Assembly: GCA_030611945.1 (NCBI GenBank)
Contig: JAUWOV010000046.1
Location: 1-14,377 of the forward strand
Direction of reading: 5' to 3'
DNA: 14,377 nucleotides
DNA from: a bacterium
GTDB lineage: Bacteria; JAHJDO01
The position numbers were made by a program, and so were the translations under genes. Below, one piece after another: positions 4,508 to 12,254 of the stretch (position 1 is the stretch's first letter; each line of letters starts with the position of its first letter). Under the pieces are notes generated by a model. That model was not told where the DNA came from and ran no database searches. It saw only the letters and a program-made list of their open reading frames with translations.

Positions 4508-6514
4508 ATGAATAGGATAACAAAGGCAAATAGAAGACTAAAAATAGAGTGTATAATTTTAGCTCTCCTCATAATAGCTCTTCTTAGCTGGACTGGTAAT
4601 AAACTCCTTAGAACTACTACAGATTACATATGGCAAAGCAGGTTTGAGGTAAAAAAAGAAGTTACGCTTGAGAAAGCAGATGCTCTCAGAAGGGGAATTA
4701 TCATTGCTTTCACTATGATGGGAATTTCCGGAACTTTAATCTGCTTCCTTCTCTATTACAGGCAGAAAAGCCGCTATGAGCTCAAAGAAGATATTGACAT
4801 CAGAAAAAAACTGGAGATTCGGCTCAAAGAAGTTAACGAGAAATTAAAGAGGCAGATTGAATGGCTAGCATCTCTGAACGAGCTGGATAGCAAGATGGTT
4901 TCCACATCATTTGAGCTCAATGAAATTTTTGCTGAGGTTATGGAGTTATGTACTAAGACAATTCGTGCAGATAGTGGTTCATTGATGCTCCTTGATGAGA
5001 AATGTGAGAGACTAACCATTGAAGCCAGTTCCGGGTTAAAAGATGATATTGTTAAGCCTACCGTACTTAAAATAGAGGAGAGAATTGCAGGTTGGGTGGT
5101 GAAACATGAGGAACCTTTACTCCTTATCCGAGGTTTAAAAAATGACACGCGGTTTAAAGATTTGCATGGAAGAGAAGAAATAAAATCAGCAATCAGTGTC
5201 CCTTTGATGATGAGGGGTAGAATAATTGGAGTCCTCAATGTCAGCAATATCACCAGTCCCATCCAGTTCACAAAGGAGGATTTAGAGTTTGTAGTAACAC
5301 TTGCCAATCAGGGAGCAGTTGCTATTGAGGGTGCGAAACTCTACACTGATTTGAGGAGAGCAAACTTTAAATTAAAAAAGCTGGATAAGAATAAGTCTAC
5401 ATTTATGTCACATGTCTCCCATGAATTCCGCACTCCACTTACTTCCCTTATGGAATCAATTTCTCTTATTCTAGACGGAACACTCGGCAAGATAAACAAG
5501 GAGCAAGGTGATTTTCTTGCCATGGCGCAGAGTGAGATAAAGAGATTATCACGGTTAGTAACCGGACTTCTTGATATTTCACGGATAGAGGCAGGAAAGA
5601 TAGAAATAAAAAAAAGGCCTATAAATATGCATTTTATAATAGAAAAGGTTTGCAGAGATATTGTTCCGGAGGCAAATAAGGAAAAAGTCAGTTTAGAATC
5701 AAATTTGTCTTATAATTTGCCAGTAGTTCATTGTGATCCAGATAAGACAATTCAGATTCTAAATAACCTGGTAAATAATGCCATTAGGTCTATCCCTAAA
5801 AAAGGAAATGTCTCTATTAAAGCAGAAGAAAAGAACAAATATATTAAAGTTACAGTCACAGATACTGGATATGGTATTGCGCCTGAGAATCTGGACAAAC
5901 TTTTTGAGAAATTTGTTTCTTTTAACCATAGGATTAGCGGATATAAAGGAGCAGGTTTGGGATTGGCAATAACCAAGGAGCTAGTAGAAATGCAGGGGGG
6001 AAAGATTAGCGTAGAAAGCAAATTAGGCGAGGGGAGTGAATTCAGCTTTACTATCCCACAATACAGCCTCCCCTTCTTCTCAGCCGAACATTTAGATGAT
6101 GAAATTGAAAGAGCAAAAGAGACAAAAAAGAAACAAAAATTCAAAAAGATAGTGATGATGCTTCTCATTGTAAAAGCAAGTAATCTTAAAGAAATCTATA
6201 GCGGTAATGAAAGGGTTAAATTCTTAACAGAATTGGAAAATACATTAAATAGCGTTATCCGTTATTCCTATGACCTGATAGTTGGATATGGAGAAGATGG
6301 AAAGGCTATTCTTTTTAATGAAGTGAATAAGAATAAAGTATCTGCAATAGAAGCCAGAGTAGGGGAAGCTATCAAAGGGCATAACTTCAGCGATGATTTG
6401 GATATTCGTCAGTATATGGTGCTCTATCCCGATGATGGAAATAACGGGCAGGAATTGTTAAGAAAGATTGATGAAATGATGGGGAAAACGCGGTGGATAA
6501 GAAAAAGATATTGA
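4508..6514 (+). CDS. GAF hybrid-like sensor histidine kinase with GGDEF-like tail
   Basis: This 668-aa kinase has two membrane helices (about 13-30 and 63-84) with a short 32-residue external loop, and a coiled linker follows (90-125). A GAF domain (about 130-280) precedes HisKA, with the phospho-acceptor His305 in SHVSHEFRTP. The HATPase domain has the N box Asn424 (NLVNNAIRS), G1 DTGYGI (452-457) and G2 GAGLGL (481-486). The catalytic core is intact. Residues 545-660 are unusual: LLIVKASNLKEIYSGNERVK, a central IVGYGEDGKAILF, and YPDDGNNGQELLRKIDEMM match the layout of a GGDEF domain, with GEDGK replacing the GGDEF signature, so cyclase activity is not expected. It overlaps the first of three receivers by 22 bases, implying translational coupling and a phosphorelay. 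The small external loop suggests the signal is sensed in the cytoplasm or membrane. Confidence 0.92.
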   Translation: MNRITKANRRLKIECIILALLIIALLSWTGNKLLRTTTDYIWQSRFEVKKEVTLEKADALRRGIIIAFTMMGISGTLICFLLYYRQKSRYELKEDIDIRKKLEIRLKEVNEKLKRQIEWLASLNELDSKMVSTSFELNEIFAEVMELCTKTIRADSGSLMLLDEKCERLTIEASSGLKDDIVKPTVLKIEERIAGWVVKHEEPLLLIRGLKNDTRFKDLHGREEIKSAISVPLMMRGRIIGVLNVSNITSPIQFTKEDLEFVVTLANQGAVAIEGAKLYTDLRRANFKLKKLDKNKSTFMSHVSHEFRTPLTSLMESISLILDGTLGKINKEQGDFLAMAQSEIKRLSRLVTGLLDISRIEAGKIEIKKRPINMHFIIEKVCRDIVPEANKEKVSLESNLSYNLPVVHCDPDKTIQILNNLVNNAIRSIPKKGNVSIKAEEKNKYIKVTVTDTGYGIAPENLDKLFEKFVSFNHRISGYKGAGLGLAITKELVEMQGGKISVESKLGEGSEFSFTIPQYSLPFFSAEHLDDEIERAKETKKKQKFKKIVMMLLIVKASNLKEIYSGNERVKFLTELENTLNSVIRYSYDLIVGYGEDGKAILFNEVNKNKVSAIEARVGEAIKGHNFSDDLDIRQYMVLYPDDGNNGQELLRKIDEMMGKTRWIRKRY

Positions 6515-6906
6515 TAATAGATGATGAGCCGACAATTCTCCTTGTTTCCAGACGACGTCTGGAAGCTAATAATTATGAAGTTATCACTGCAAGCAGCGGT
6601 AAAGAAGGAATTGAAAAAGCATTTACCTTTAAACCCGACTTAATTTTACTTGACCTTGTAATGCCAGAGTTTGACGGTTTTGAAGTTTGTAGGAGACTAA
6701 AAGCTTCTAAAGAGACAAAAGAAATACCAATAATCATATTTACTGCTTCTTCGGGAGAGGAGGATTTCAGCCAGAAGGCTGCTGAACTGGGCACAGTAGG
6801 ATATCTTGAGAAGCCTTTTGAGTCAGACGATTTGCTTTCCATAATTGAGAAAAATATTTTCTGGAGGGAGAAAAATGGCAAAAGAACAGATTCTCATCGT
6901 GGATGA
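6493..6906 (+). CDS. Receiver-only response regulator 1
   Basis: The 137-aa product is a CheY-like receiver without an output domain. Asp10-Asp11 form the acidic pocket (IIDDEP), Asp54 is the phosphorylation site (LLDLVMPEFDG), Thr84 is the switch residue (IFTAS) and Lys107 lies in LEKPF. The GTG start lies within the 3' end of the kinase gene, after GGGGA, so the two are translationally coupled and this is the likeliest first phosphate acceptor. Its last ten codons overlap the next receiver's start. A short Lys/Arg/His tail (KNGKRTDSHRG) after the domain comes from reading through the next gene's ribosome-binding region. Confidence 0.9.
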   Translation: MDKKKILIIDDEPTILLVSRRRLEANNYEVITASSGKEGIEKAFTFKPDLILLDLVMPEFDGFEVCRRLKASKETKEIPIIIFTASSGEEDFSQKAAELGTVGYLEKPFESDDLLSIIEKNIFWREKNGKRTDSHRG

Positions 6907-7261
6907 TGATCCGCAAATTCTGAAAACATTGGGGCGCCGGCTAATCTCAGAGAAATTTGAAGTAACAACCGCTCACAGTGGGGAAAGTGCTCTTGAGAAG
7001 ATACATAAACTAAAACCAGATCTCATCATTCTTGATTTAATCATGCCTGGGATAGGTGGGTATGAAGTTTGCCGCAGGTTAAAGAAGGATAAGAGATACA
7101 GAGATATTCCAATTGTTATGCTTACTGCCAAGGACCGGCCAGAGGATAGGTTACTTGGGATTGAAGCAAGAACTAACGGATATATCACCAAACCATATGG
7201 AATTGAGAAACTGTTGTGGGAGATTAAGCGTCAACTCTTTATTGCTGGCAGGAGGAAATGA
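6875..7261 (+). CDS. Receiver-only response regulator 2
   Basis: This is a 128-aa receiver domain with Asp10-Asp12 (VDDDP), phospho-acceptor Asp54 (ILDLIMPGIGGYEVCRRLK), Thr84 (MLTAK) and Lys106 (ITKPY). It overlaps the previous receiver by 32 bases. ATG 6875 is preceded by GGAGGGAG at ideal spacing; a TTG 30 bases upstream would place the ribosome-binding site inside the gene and is unlikely. The similarity to its neighbours (VCRRLK after the phospho-loop in each) points to tandem duplication. It lacks an output domain. Confidence 0.9.
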   Translation: MAKEQILIVDDDPQILKTLGRRLISEKFEVTTAHSGESALEKIHKLKPDLIILDLIMPGIGGYEVCRRLKKDKRYRDIPIVMLTAKDRPEDRLLGIEARTNGYITKPYGIEKLLWEIKRQLFIAGRRK

Positions 7262-7265
7262 GAAA

Positions 7266-7640
7266 ATGGCTGCTCAGAAGATATTACTTGTTGATGATGA
7301 TCCAAATATATTAAAAGTTCTTTCAATGCGATTAGAAAAAACAGGCTATGAGGTTGATAGTATTTCAGACGGGTTTATGGCTCTTGAGAAAATTCGTAAA
7401 GATAGGCCTGATCTCATAATTCTGGATTTGATGCTTCCGGAAATAGATGGCTATAAGGTATGCCGGATGCTCAAATTTGATGAAGCTTATAAAGATATAC
7501 CTGTAATAATGCTTACAGGGCGTACACAGGAAGAGGATAGAAAGAAGGGGTTACAAATGGGAGCTGATGCATATATAGTAAAACCCTTTGAAAGCAAAAA
7601 TCTTTTGATGAAGATAGAGGAACTTCTAGGAGAAAGATAG
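7266..7640 (+). CDS. Receiver-only response regulator 3
   Basis: This is a 124-aa receiver with Asp10-Asp12 (VDDDP), Asp54 (ILDLMLPEIDGYKVCRMLK), Thr84 (MLTGR) and Lys106 (IVKPF). The ATG is ten bases after GGAGG, within the 3' end of the preceding gene's transcript, and its stop is 12 bases before the ATPase start. All three tandem receivers have their acceptor at residue 54 and switch Thr at 84, so none is obviously inactive. Being adjacent to the pilus motor gene, it may be the member that contacts or regulates that machinery, like CheY-type proteins of pilus Chp/Pil systems; this is inference. Confidence 0.9.
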   Translation: MAAQKILLVDDDPNILKVLSMRLEKTGYEVDSISDGFMALEKIRKDRPDLIILDLMLPEIDGYKVCRMLKFDEAYKDIPVIMLTGRTQEEDRKKGLQMGADAYIVKPFESKNLLMKIEELLGER

Positions 7641-7652
7641 TGGGAGTCAGGA

Positions 7653-9332
7653 ATGATTGAGGTGAAAAGAAAAAAGCTGGGTGAGATTCTTATTGAAAAA
7701 GAGCTGATAACAAGGGAGCAGCTGAAGGAGGCTATTAAAAGGCAAAGAGAAACTGACGAATTTCTAGGACAGAGTCTGGTTTGTCTCGATTTTATAAAAG
7801 AGGAGACTCTTGTGGAAGAACTGAGTTCTCATCTTCGCATACCCAAAGTGGATCTTTCTAACTATCTTATTGATCCTGAAATTACACATCTTGTGAAAGA
7901 AGATATCTGTCGGGAGTATTGTCTTATGCCTCTTTTCAAGATTGATAATACCCTCACGATTGCAATGGCTAATCCAATGAATCTGGAAACTATTGATAGA
8001 ATACAATCTGATACAGGCTGTATTGTTGAACCTGTAATAAGCACAGAAACTGGCATAAAAGAAGCGATTGACCACTATTATCACGCTACTGATACCATTC
8101 GGGATATAGCGCAGAGCGTCAGCATAGAGAAGGAACCCTCTCTAATTGGTGGGCCCAAAATAGAAGCAGCTGAAAAACCATCTGTGGTAAAGTCAGTTGA
8201 CCTTATTATATCCCAGGCAATTGCTGATGGGGCAAGCGATATTCATATTGAGCCGGATGAGAATATCCTCAGAGTGCGTTACAGGATTGACGGAATTTTA
8301 CATGAAAATCTTCAACTTCCTATCCATCTTCATCCGGTAATTGTCTCCAGAATCAAGATTCTCTCAGGAATGAATATTGCTGAGAAAAGGGTGCCTCAGG
8401 ATGGGCATATTGAATTTAAAGCTGAGGGGAAAGAGATAGATGTGAGAGCATCCACATTCCCAACAATACGGGGTGAGAAAGTTGTTCTTCGTCTTCTCTA
8501 CCGCGGCGACATCAAATATGACTTGAGTGAGCTGGGATTTCCGCCTGATATGTTGAAAAAATTTGAGCGTCTTATCAGCCGTCCACATGGGATTATTCTT
8601 GTTACGGGGCCAACCGGCTCTGGCAAGACAACCACACTTTATGCAGCTCTTAATAAGATAAGCACGAAAGAAATAAATATAACCACAATTGAAGACCCTG
8701 TGGAATATAAGCTAAATAGTCTTAACCAATCGCAAATTAATCCCCGTGCAGGATGGACATTTGAGACAGGACTTCGCAATATCCTCAGGCAGGACCCTGA
8801 CGTGATAATGGTGGGTGAAATAAGAGACACGGAAACAGCCAGAATAGCTATTCAATCAGCGCTTACGGGGCATCTGGTATTCAGCACGTTGCATACAAAT
8901 GATGCTCCTGGCGCTATAACAAGACTCATAGATATGGGAATTGAGCCGTTTTTGGTTTCCTCTTCAATTATCGGCGCATTAGCGCAAAGACTGGTTCGCG
9001 TTATCTGCCCTCACTGCAGGGAGGCTTATGAGCCGGGGAAGGAGCTTTTGAAAACTCTTGGCATGGATACGGGCACAAAGTTTTATAAAAAGAAAGGTTG
9101 CCGAAATTGCAACAATACAGGTTACAGAGGAAGAACAGGTATATTTGAGTTCATGATTCCAGAGGAGGAACTGCGCTCTCTTATTACTGCCAAATCCCCT
9201 CCGCATGTTATTCGTCAGGCTGCGCGTCGCAGTGGCATGGTGACTTTGAGGGAGGCAGGGTTGCCTCTCCTCAGAAATGGCAGGACTACGGTTGAAGAAC
9301 TCCTGCGAGTTACGCAGGACGAGGAAGGATAG
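7653..9332 (+). CDS. pilB: Type IV pilus/T2SS assembly ATPase
   Basis: This 559-aa hexameric motor ATPase of the PilB/GspE/MshE family powers pilus extension or pseudopilus assembly at the inner membrane. Residues 8-60 form an MshEN-type module with two repeats, KLGEILIEKELITREQL and FLGQSLVCLDFIKEETL. The Arg and Gly of the c-di-GMP-binding consensus are replaced, by Lys8/Glu17 in the first repeat and Phe37/Asp46 in the second. The ATPase core has Walker A GPTGSGKT (319-326), the Asp box TIEDPVEY (345-352), Walker B DPDVIMVGEIRD (381-392) and His box GHLVFSTLHTND (406-417). Cys452, Cys455, Cys483 and Cys486 form the zinc tetracysteine found in PilB/GspE but not PilT, so this is the extension type. 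It is followed by the platform protein two bases later. Confidence 0.95.
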   Translation: MIEVKRKKLGEILIEKELITREQLKEAIKRQRETDEFLGQSLVCLDFIKEETLVEELSSHLRIPKVDLSNYLIDPEITHLVKEDICREYCLMPLFKIDNTLTIAMANPMNLETIDRIQSDTGCIVEPVISTETGIKEAIDHYYHATDTIRDIAQSVSIEKEPSLIGGPKIEAAEKPSVVKSVDLIISQAIADGASDIHIEPDENILRVRYRIDGILHENLQLPIHLHPVIVSRIKILSGMNIAEKRVPQDGHIEFKAEGKEIDVRASTFPTIRGEKVVLRLLYRGDIKYDLSELGFPPDMLKKFERLISRPHGIILVTGPTGSGKTTTLYAALNKISTKEINITTIEDPVEYKLNSLNQSQINPRAGWTFETGLRNILRQDPDVIMVGEIRDTETARIAIQSALTGHLVFSTLHTNDAPGAITRLIDMGIEPFLVSSSIIGALAQRLVRVICPHCREAYEPGKELLKTLGMDTGTKFYKKKGCRNCNNTGYRGRTGIFEFMIPEEELRSLITAKSPPHVIRQAARRSGMVTLREAGLPLLRNGRTTVEELLRVTQDEEG

Positions 9333-9334
9333 AG

Positions 9335-10549
9335 GTGCCTATTTACAGATACAAAGGAAGAAAGGAAACAGGTGAAATAGTGGAAGGCGTTTTAGAAGCT
9401 CCTGATGAGGACGGCATAATGCAAAGAGTCAGTGAACTGGGTTATTCTATTTCCAGCATTTCACAGGAGCAGACATCATCTCATTTTCAAGAAAAATTTG
9501 CTATCAGGTTCACAAGAATAAAAAAGACCGATATCAGTCAGTTTGCAAGACAACTGGCAAGAATGCTTCGCTCTGGACTCACAGTTCTTCAGGCTTTTGA
9601 TATTCTGATAGAGCAGAGTGAAAATAAAAAGCTCAAGCAGGTTCTCACTCAGGTAAAAAGAGATATAGAAGAAGGGCTTTCTCTGTCAAATGCGCTGGCA
9701 AAGCATCCTAAGATATTTTCTTCTTTGTTTATGAATACATTGAGAGTTGGGGAAGAAAGTGGACAGATGGAGGAAGTTCTTGATCAGCTTGCTCTATTTC
9801 TGGAGAAAGAAGTGGATTTAAGGGGAAAGGTGAAGTCCGGACTGATGTATCCTGCAATGCTGGTAACAACAGCAGTTTTCGTTATCTTCTTTCTTGTAAC
9901 ATTTGTCTTCCCAAAATTTGCGTATATTTTTGCAAAAGCGAAGGTGCCCCTGCCTCCCCCAACCAGAATACTGTTTCAGTTCTCACTTTTCTTGAAGGAG
10001 CAATGGTATTTTATTCTCGGGGCCATCGTGATTATCATACTGGGTGTTCTTACCTATATCAGAACACCTGCAGGAAGATTAAGGTTTGACCGCCTGAAGC
10101 TTAATCTTCCGCTCTTTGGAAAGCTTTTTCGCGAAGTAGCCATCTCCAGATTCAGCAGGACCATGCAGATATTGACCCGCAGCGGAGTCAATATTCTGCC
10201 TTCCCTGCGTCTGGCCAGGGAAAGCGCGGGCAATGTGGTTTTTAGGAACGTGTTTGAAAATGTAGAGGTTACAGTCAGGAAAGGAGAGGGATTTTTCCAA
10301 CCTCTGGAAAGGAGCGGGGAGTTCCCTCCAATGGCTGTGCGGATGATCCGTGTTGGCGAAGAAACAGGGAGAATGGCAGAGGCGTTTGGGAATGTAGCTG
10401 AGAACTATGAGCAAGAGGTTGACCGTGTCTTAAAGAATCTGACAGCAATCCTTGAGCCGGTAATAGTGGTCATTATGGCTGTTGTTATTGGCTTTATCGC
10501 TCTTTCAATATTTCTACCTATATTTGATATGATAAAGGTAATCAAATAA
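9335..10549 (+). CDS. pilC: Pilus/T2SS platform protein
   Basis: This 404-aa inner-membrane protein carries two T2SSF (GspF) domains, the platform on which the ATPase turns and pilins are loaded. The N-terminal MPIYRYKGRKETGEIVEGVL is the usual PilC/GspF opening. The first repeat has FARQLARMLRSGL (70-82) and LRVGEESGQMEEVL (136-149); the second has FSRTMQILTRSGV (273-285) and IRVGEETGRMAEAF (338-351). Membrane segments are near 172-192, 225-241 and 374-397, typical of the family. The GTG start lies two bases after the ATPase stop, with GAGGAAGG just upstream, so the two are coupled in an operon. Its length is the family norm. Confidence 0.95.
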   Translation: MPIYRYKGRKETGEIVEGVLEAPDEDGIMQRVSELGYSISSISQEQTSSHFQEKFAIRFTRIKKTDISQFARQLARMLRSGLTVLQAFDILIEQSENKKLKQVLTQVKRDIEEGLSLSNALAKHPKIFSSLFMNTLRVGEESGQMEEVLDQLALFLEKEVDLRGKVKSGLMYPAMLVTTAVFVIFFLVTFVFPKFAYIFAKAKVPLPPPTRILFQFSLFLKEQWYFILGAIVIIILGVLTYIRTPAGRLRFDRLKLNLPLFGKLFREVAISRFSRTMQILTRSGVNILPSLRLARESAGNVVFRNVFENVEVTVRKGEGFFQPLERSGEFPPMAVRMIRVGEETGRMAEAFGNVAENYEQEVDRVLKNLTAILEPVIVVIMAVVIGFIALSIFLPIFDMIKVIK

Positions 10550-10627
10550 AGCAGTTATGAATTATGAGTGTTTAGTTATGAGTTAAAAACTAAGAACTAA
10601 AAATTAAAACTAAAAAATAGAGAGGAG
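10550..10627 (+). repeat. A+T-rich spacer of degenerate short repeats
   Basis: The gap before the pilins contains GTTATGA twice and an AACTAA-like run (ACTAAGAACTAAAAATTAAAACTAA written across 10586-10612 with imperfect periodicity). A related ACTCAAAACTCAAAACT occurs at 12256-12272. I see no clear promoter or hairpin here, although the major pilins might be expected to have their own promoter. Confidence 0.4.
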
Positions 10628-10637
10628 GTGAGAAGAA

Positions 10638-11120
10638 ATGATGAAATTCTTAAGAAAAAAAGGTGGTTTCACGCTGATTGAGATGCTGATGGTGATTCTC
10701 ATCATTGGATTTTTGGTGGGCATTCTGATGATAAGAGCAAGCAATGTCGCTGCTGATGCCAAGAAGAAGGCAGTTGCAGCAGACCTTAAATCACTGAAGG
10801 CAGCCGTGGAAGTCCATTATATAAGATATGGGCAATATCCAGCAGATGTAAGTGGCTACTTCACAGCAGACATAATAGAAGATTCTGCAACTCGCCTGGT
10901 GGATGAAATCCCTGACGACCCATATAATGGAACCACAAAGTATGGCTATGACACTGACAACGAAGCTGACCCTGCATCGGCACAATTCTACTGTATCTAC
11001 AGCGTTGGACCAGATGGTGCAGGCAGTTGTCATGTAAACGTTGCTGATACAGTTACCAGCACTGATACTAACAACATCTGGGTAAGCAACTGCAAAACTA
11101 ACAACCATGGTGGGATATGA
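10638..11120 (+). CDS. GspG-like prepilin 1
   Basis: This is a 160-aa prepilin with leader MMKFLRKKGG cut before Phe11, then FTLIEMLMVILIIGFLVGIL with Glu15 at +5. The globular part follows the GspG/major pseudopilin plan: a helix to about residue 62 (LKAAVEVHYIRYGQYPAD), then LVDEIPDDPYN and YCIYSVGPDG, corresponding to the calcium-loop region of GspG. Three cysteines (119, 131, 152) could form a disulfide. It ends WVSNCKTNNHGG, a motif shared with the next gene. A strong AGGAGGTGAG precedes ATG 10638 (ATG 10641 is also possible). It is probably the major subunit or one of two, but sequence alone does not distinguish type IV pilus from T2SS use. Confidence 0.9.
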   Translation: MMKFLRKKGGFTLIEMLMVILIIGFLVGILMIRASNVAADAKKKAVAADLKSLKAAVEVHYIRYGQYPADVSGYFTADIIEDSATRLVDEIPDDPYNGTTKYGYDTDNEADPASAQFYCIYSVGPDGAGSCHVNVADTVTSTDTNNIWVSNCKTNNHGGI

Positions 11121-11187
11121 CGATTTCTTGTCGTATCGGGAACTACACTTTGTTAATAAATCCTAAAAAGAAAGGTGGTGAGAAAAG

Positions 11188-11715
11188 ATGATGATGTTAA
11201 GAAAGAAGAAAGGGTTCACGCTGATTGAGATGCTGATAGTGCTTCTCATCATTGGATTTCTGGTAGCCATGCTGGCGATTAGAGCGAGTGATGCCGGCGA
11301 CGCGGCTAAGAAGAGAGCAACGAGCGCAGACCTCAAGAAGCTGAAGGAGGCAACTGAGGCGTTCTATGTTGCGCACGGCAGATTTCCTGCAGCAACACCG
11401 GCAGGAAAATGGGAGCTGGAGCTGGTTGATGAAAAGACCAGGTTAGTGGATGAGGTGCCTGTGGATCCGTATAATACTGCTACTTCACAGGGAGACTATG
11501 TCTACGCGCTCAACACTGATACTAATACTCTGAAAGGAACGTATTATGTCATCTACAGTGTTGGCCCTGACGAAAAAGCTGGGACTGTGACTGTTACTGC
11601 TGCAAGTGGCGGTAATCCTGCTACCTATAGAGGTACAGTGACTGTTGGTACTGGCGATAGTGCGGACAATCTCTATGTCAGCAATTGCTTCGTGAACAAC
11701 CACAACTTCAAGTAA
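11188..11715 (+). CDS. GspG-like prepilin 2 (tandem paralogue)
   Basis: This 175-aa prepilin has leader MMMLRKKKG, Phe10 at +1 and Glu14 at +5 in FTLIEMLIVLLIIGFLVAML. Its body parallels prepilin 1: LKKLKEATEAFYVAHGRFPA, TRLVDEVPVDPYN, YYVIYSVGPDE and a C-terminal YVSNCFVNNH. Only the last cysteine (Cys167) is retained. An insertion rich in Thr, Val and Gly (about 132-156, VTVTAASGGNPATYRGTVTV) adds beta-strand material absent from prepilin 1. ATG follows AAAGGTGGTGAG. The two likely arose by tandem duplication and diverged. A terminator-like hairpin lies 20 bases after its stop, which would make these two the most abundant products of the cluster. Confidence 0.9.
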   Translation: MMMLRKKKGFTLIEMLIVLLIIGFLVAMLAIRASDAGDAAKKRATSADLKKLKEATEAFYVAHGRFPAATPAGKWELELVDEKTRLVDEVPVDPYNTATSQGDYVYALNTDTNTLKGTYYVIYSVGPDEKAGTVTVTAASGGNPATYRGTVTVGTGDSADNLYVSNCFVNNHNFK

Positions 11716-11734
11716 TCAGCGCAGGGATGCTGAG

Positions 11735-11762
11735 AGGGGGCGGGAAAATTCTGCCCCCTTTT
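11735..11762 (+). terminator. Terminator-like attenuator between major and minor prepilins
   Basis: AGGGGGC (11735-11741) and GCCCCCT (11753-11759) form a perfect 7-bp G+C stem with an 11-base loop, followed by a four-T run. The short T-run and the immediately following genes of the same operon suggest partial termination, lowering expression of the minor prepilins relative to the two upstream. Confidence 0.7.
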
Positions 11763-11777
11763 GGCAATAATAAACAA

Positions 11778-12254
11778 ATGAAAAAAGGTTTCTCTCTTAT
11801 TGAGGTATTGGTTACAGTAGCAATAGTTGGCTTTGGGCTGATTGCTATAGTTGAGATGTTTAATGTAACTGGCAGGGGAAGCGAGGGCGCTGAGAATCTT
11901 TCTATTGCGACCAACCTCGCGCAGGAGAGAATGGAAGAGATAAGGCATCTTGCGCAGAATGGGGTTAAAATTAGTGTAGGAACCGGGAATAATTCTGGAG
12001 ATGATTTTTTACCGGATTTAGAAAGTGTTAGCACCGATTCTTATCTGGACGAAAACCTTTACCTCACCGAATCAGATACTTATCGGACAGATTCTTCTCT
12101 TTCAGCAATGACGCCTTCCCGACGCGTTGACAGAGTTACTCAGGTTGAATGGGCAGAGGGAGAGAATACCTACAAAAAAGTTCAGGTTACCGTATTCTGG
12201 CAGGAGAAAGGAAAGACCCTCTCTATGGGATTGGTGAGCTATGTTAGGGAATAA
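11778..12254 (+). CDS. PilV/GspI-like minor prepilin
   Basis: The 158-aa product starts MKKG, cleaved before Phe5, then FSLIEVLVTVAIVGFGLIAI with Glu9 at +5. The sequence ATNLAQERMEEIRHLAQNG (45-63) is characteristic of PilV/GspI minor pilins, which help prime assembly at the tip. A beta-rich C-terminal part follows (RVDRVTQVEW, YKKVQVTVFW, LSMGLVSYV). ATG 11778 gives the canonical short leader but has no visible Shine-Dalgarno; the in-frame ATG 11727 would precede the hairpin and give an improbably long leader. Its stop overlaps the next gene by 14 bases, so the two minor prepilins are translationally coupled. Confidence 0.85.
   Translation: MKKGFSLIEVLVTVAIVGFGLIAIVEMFNVTGRGSEGAENLSIATNLAQERMEEIRHLAQNGVKISVGTGNNSGDDFLPDLESVSTDSYLDENLYLTESDTYRTDSSLSAMTPSRRVDRVTQVEWAEGENTYKKVQVTVFWQEKGKTLSMGLVSYVRE

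Noticed and set aside
6845-6874. TTG start extending receiver 2 upstream
   Set aside because: It would place the strong GGAGGGAG site inside the coding region; ATG 6875 is at ideal spacing and gives the usual receiver N-terminus.
7113-7265. Long N-terminal extension of receiver 3
   Set aside because: The extension is the out-of-frame reading of receiver 2; the domain starts at ATG 7266 behind GGAGG.
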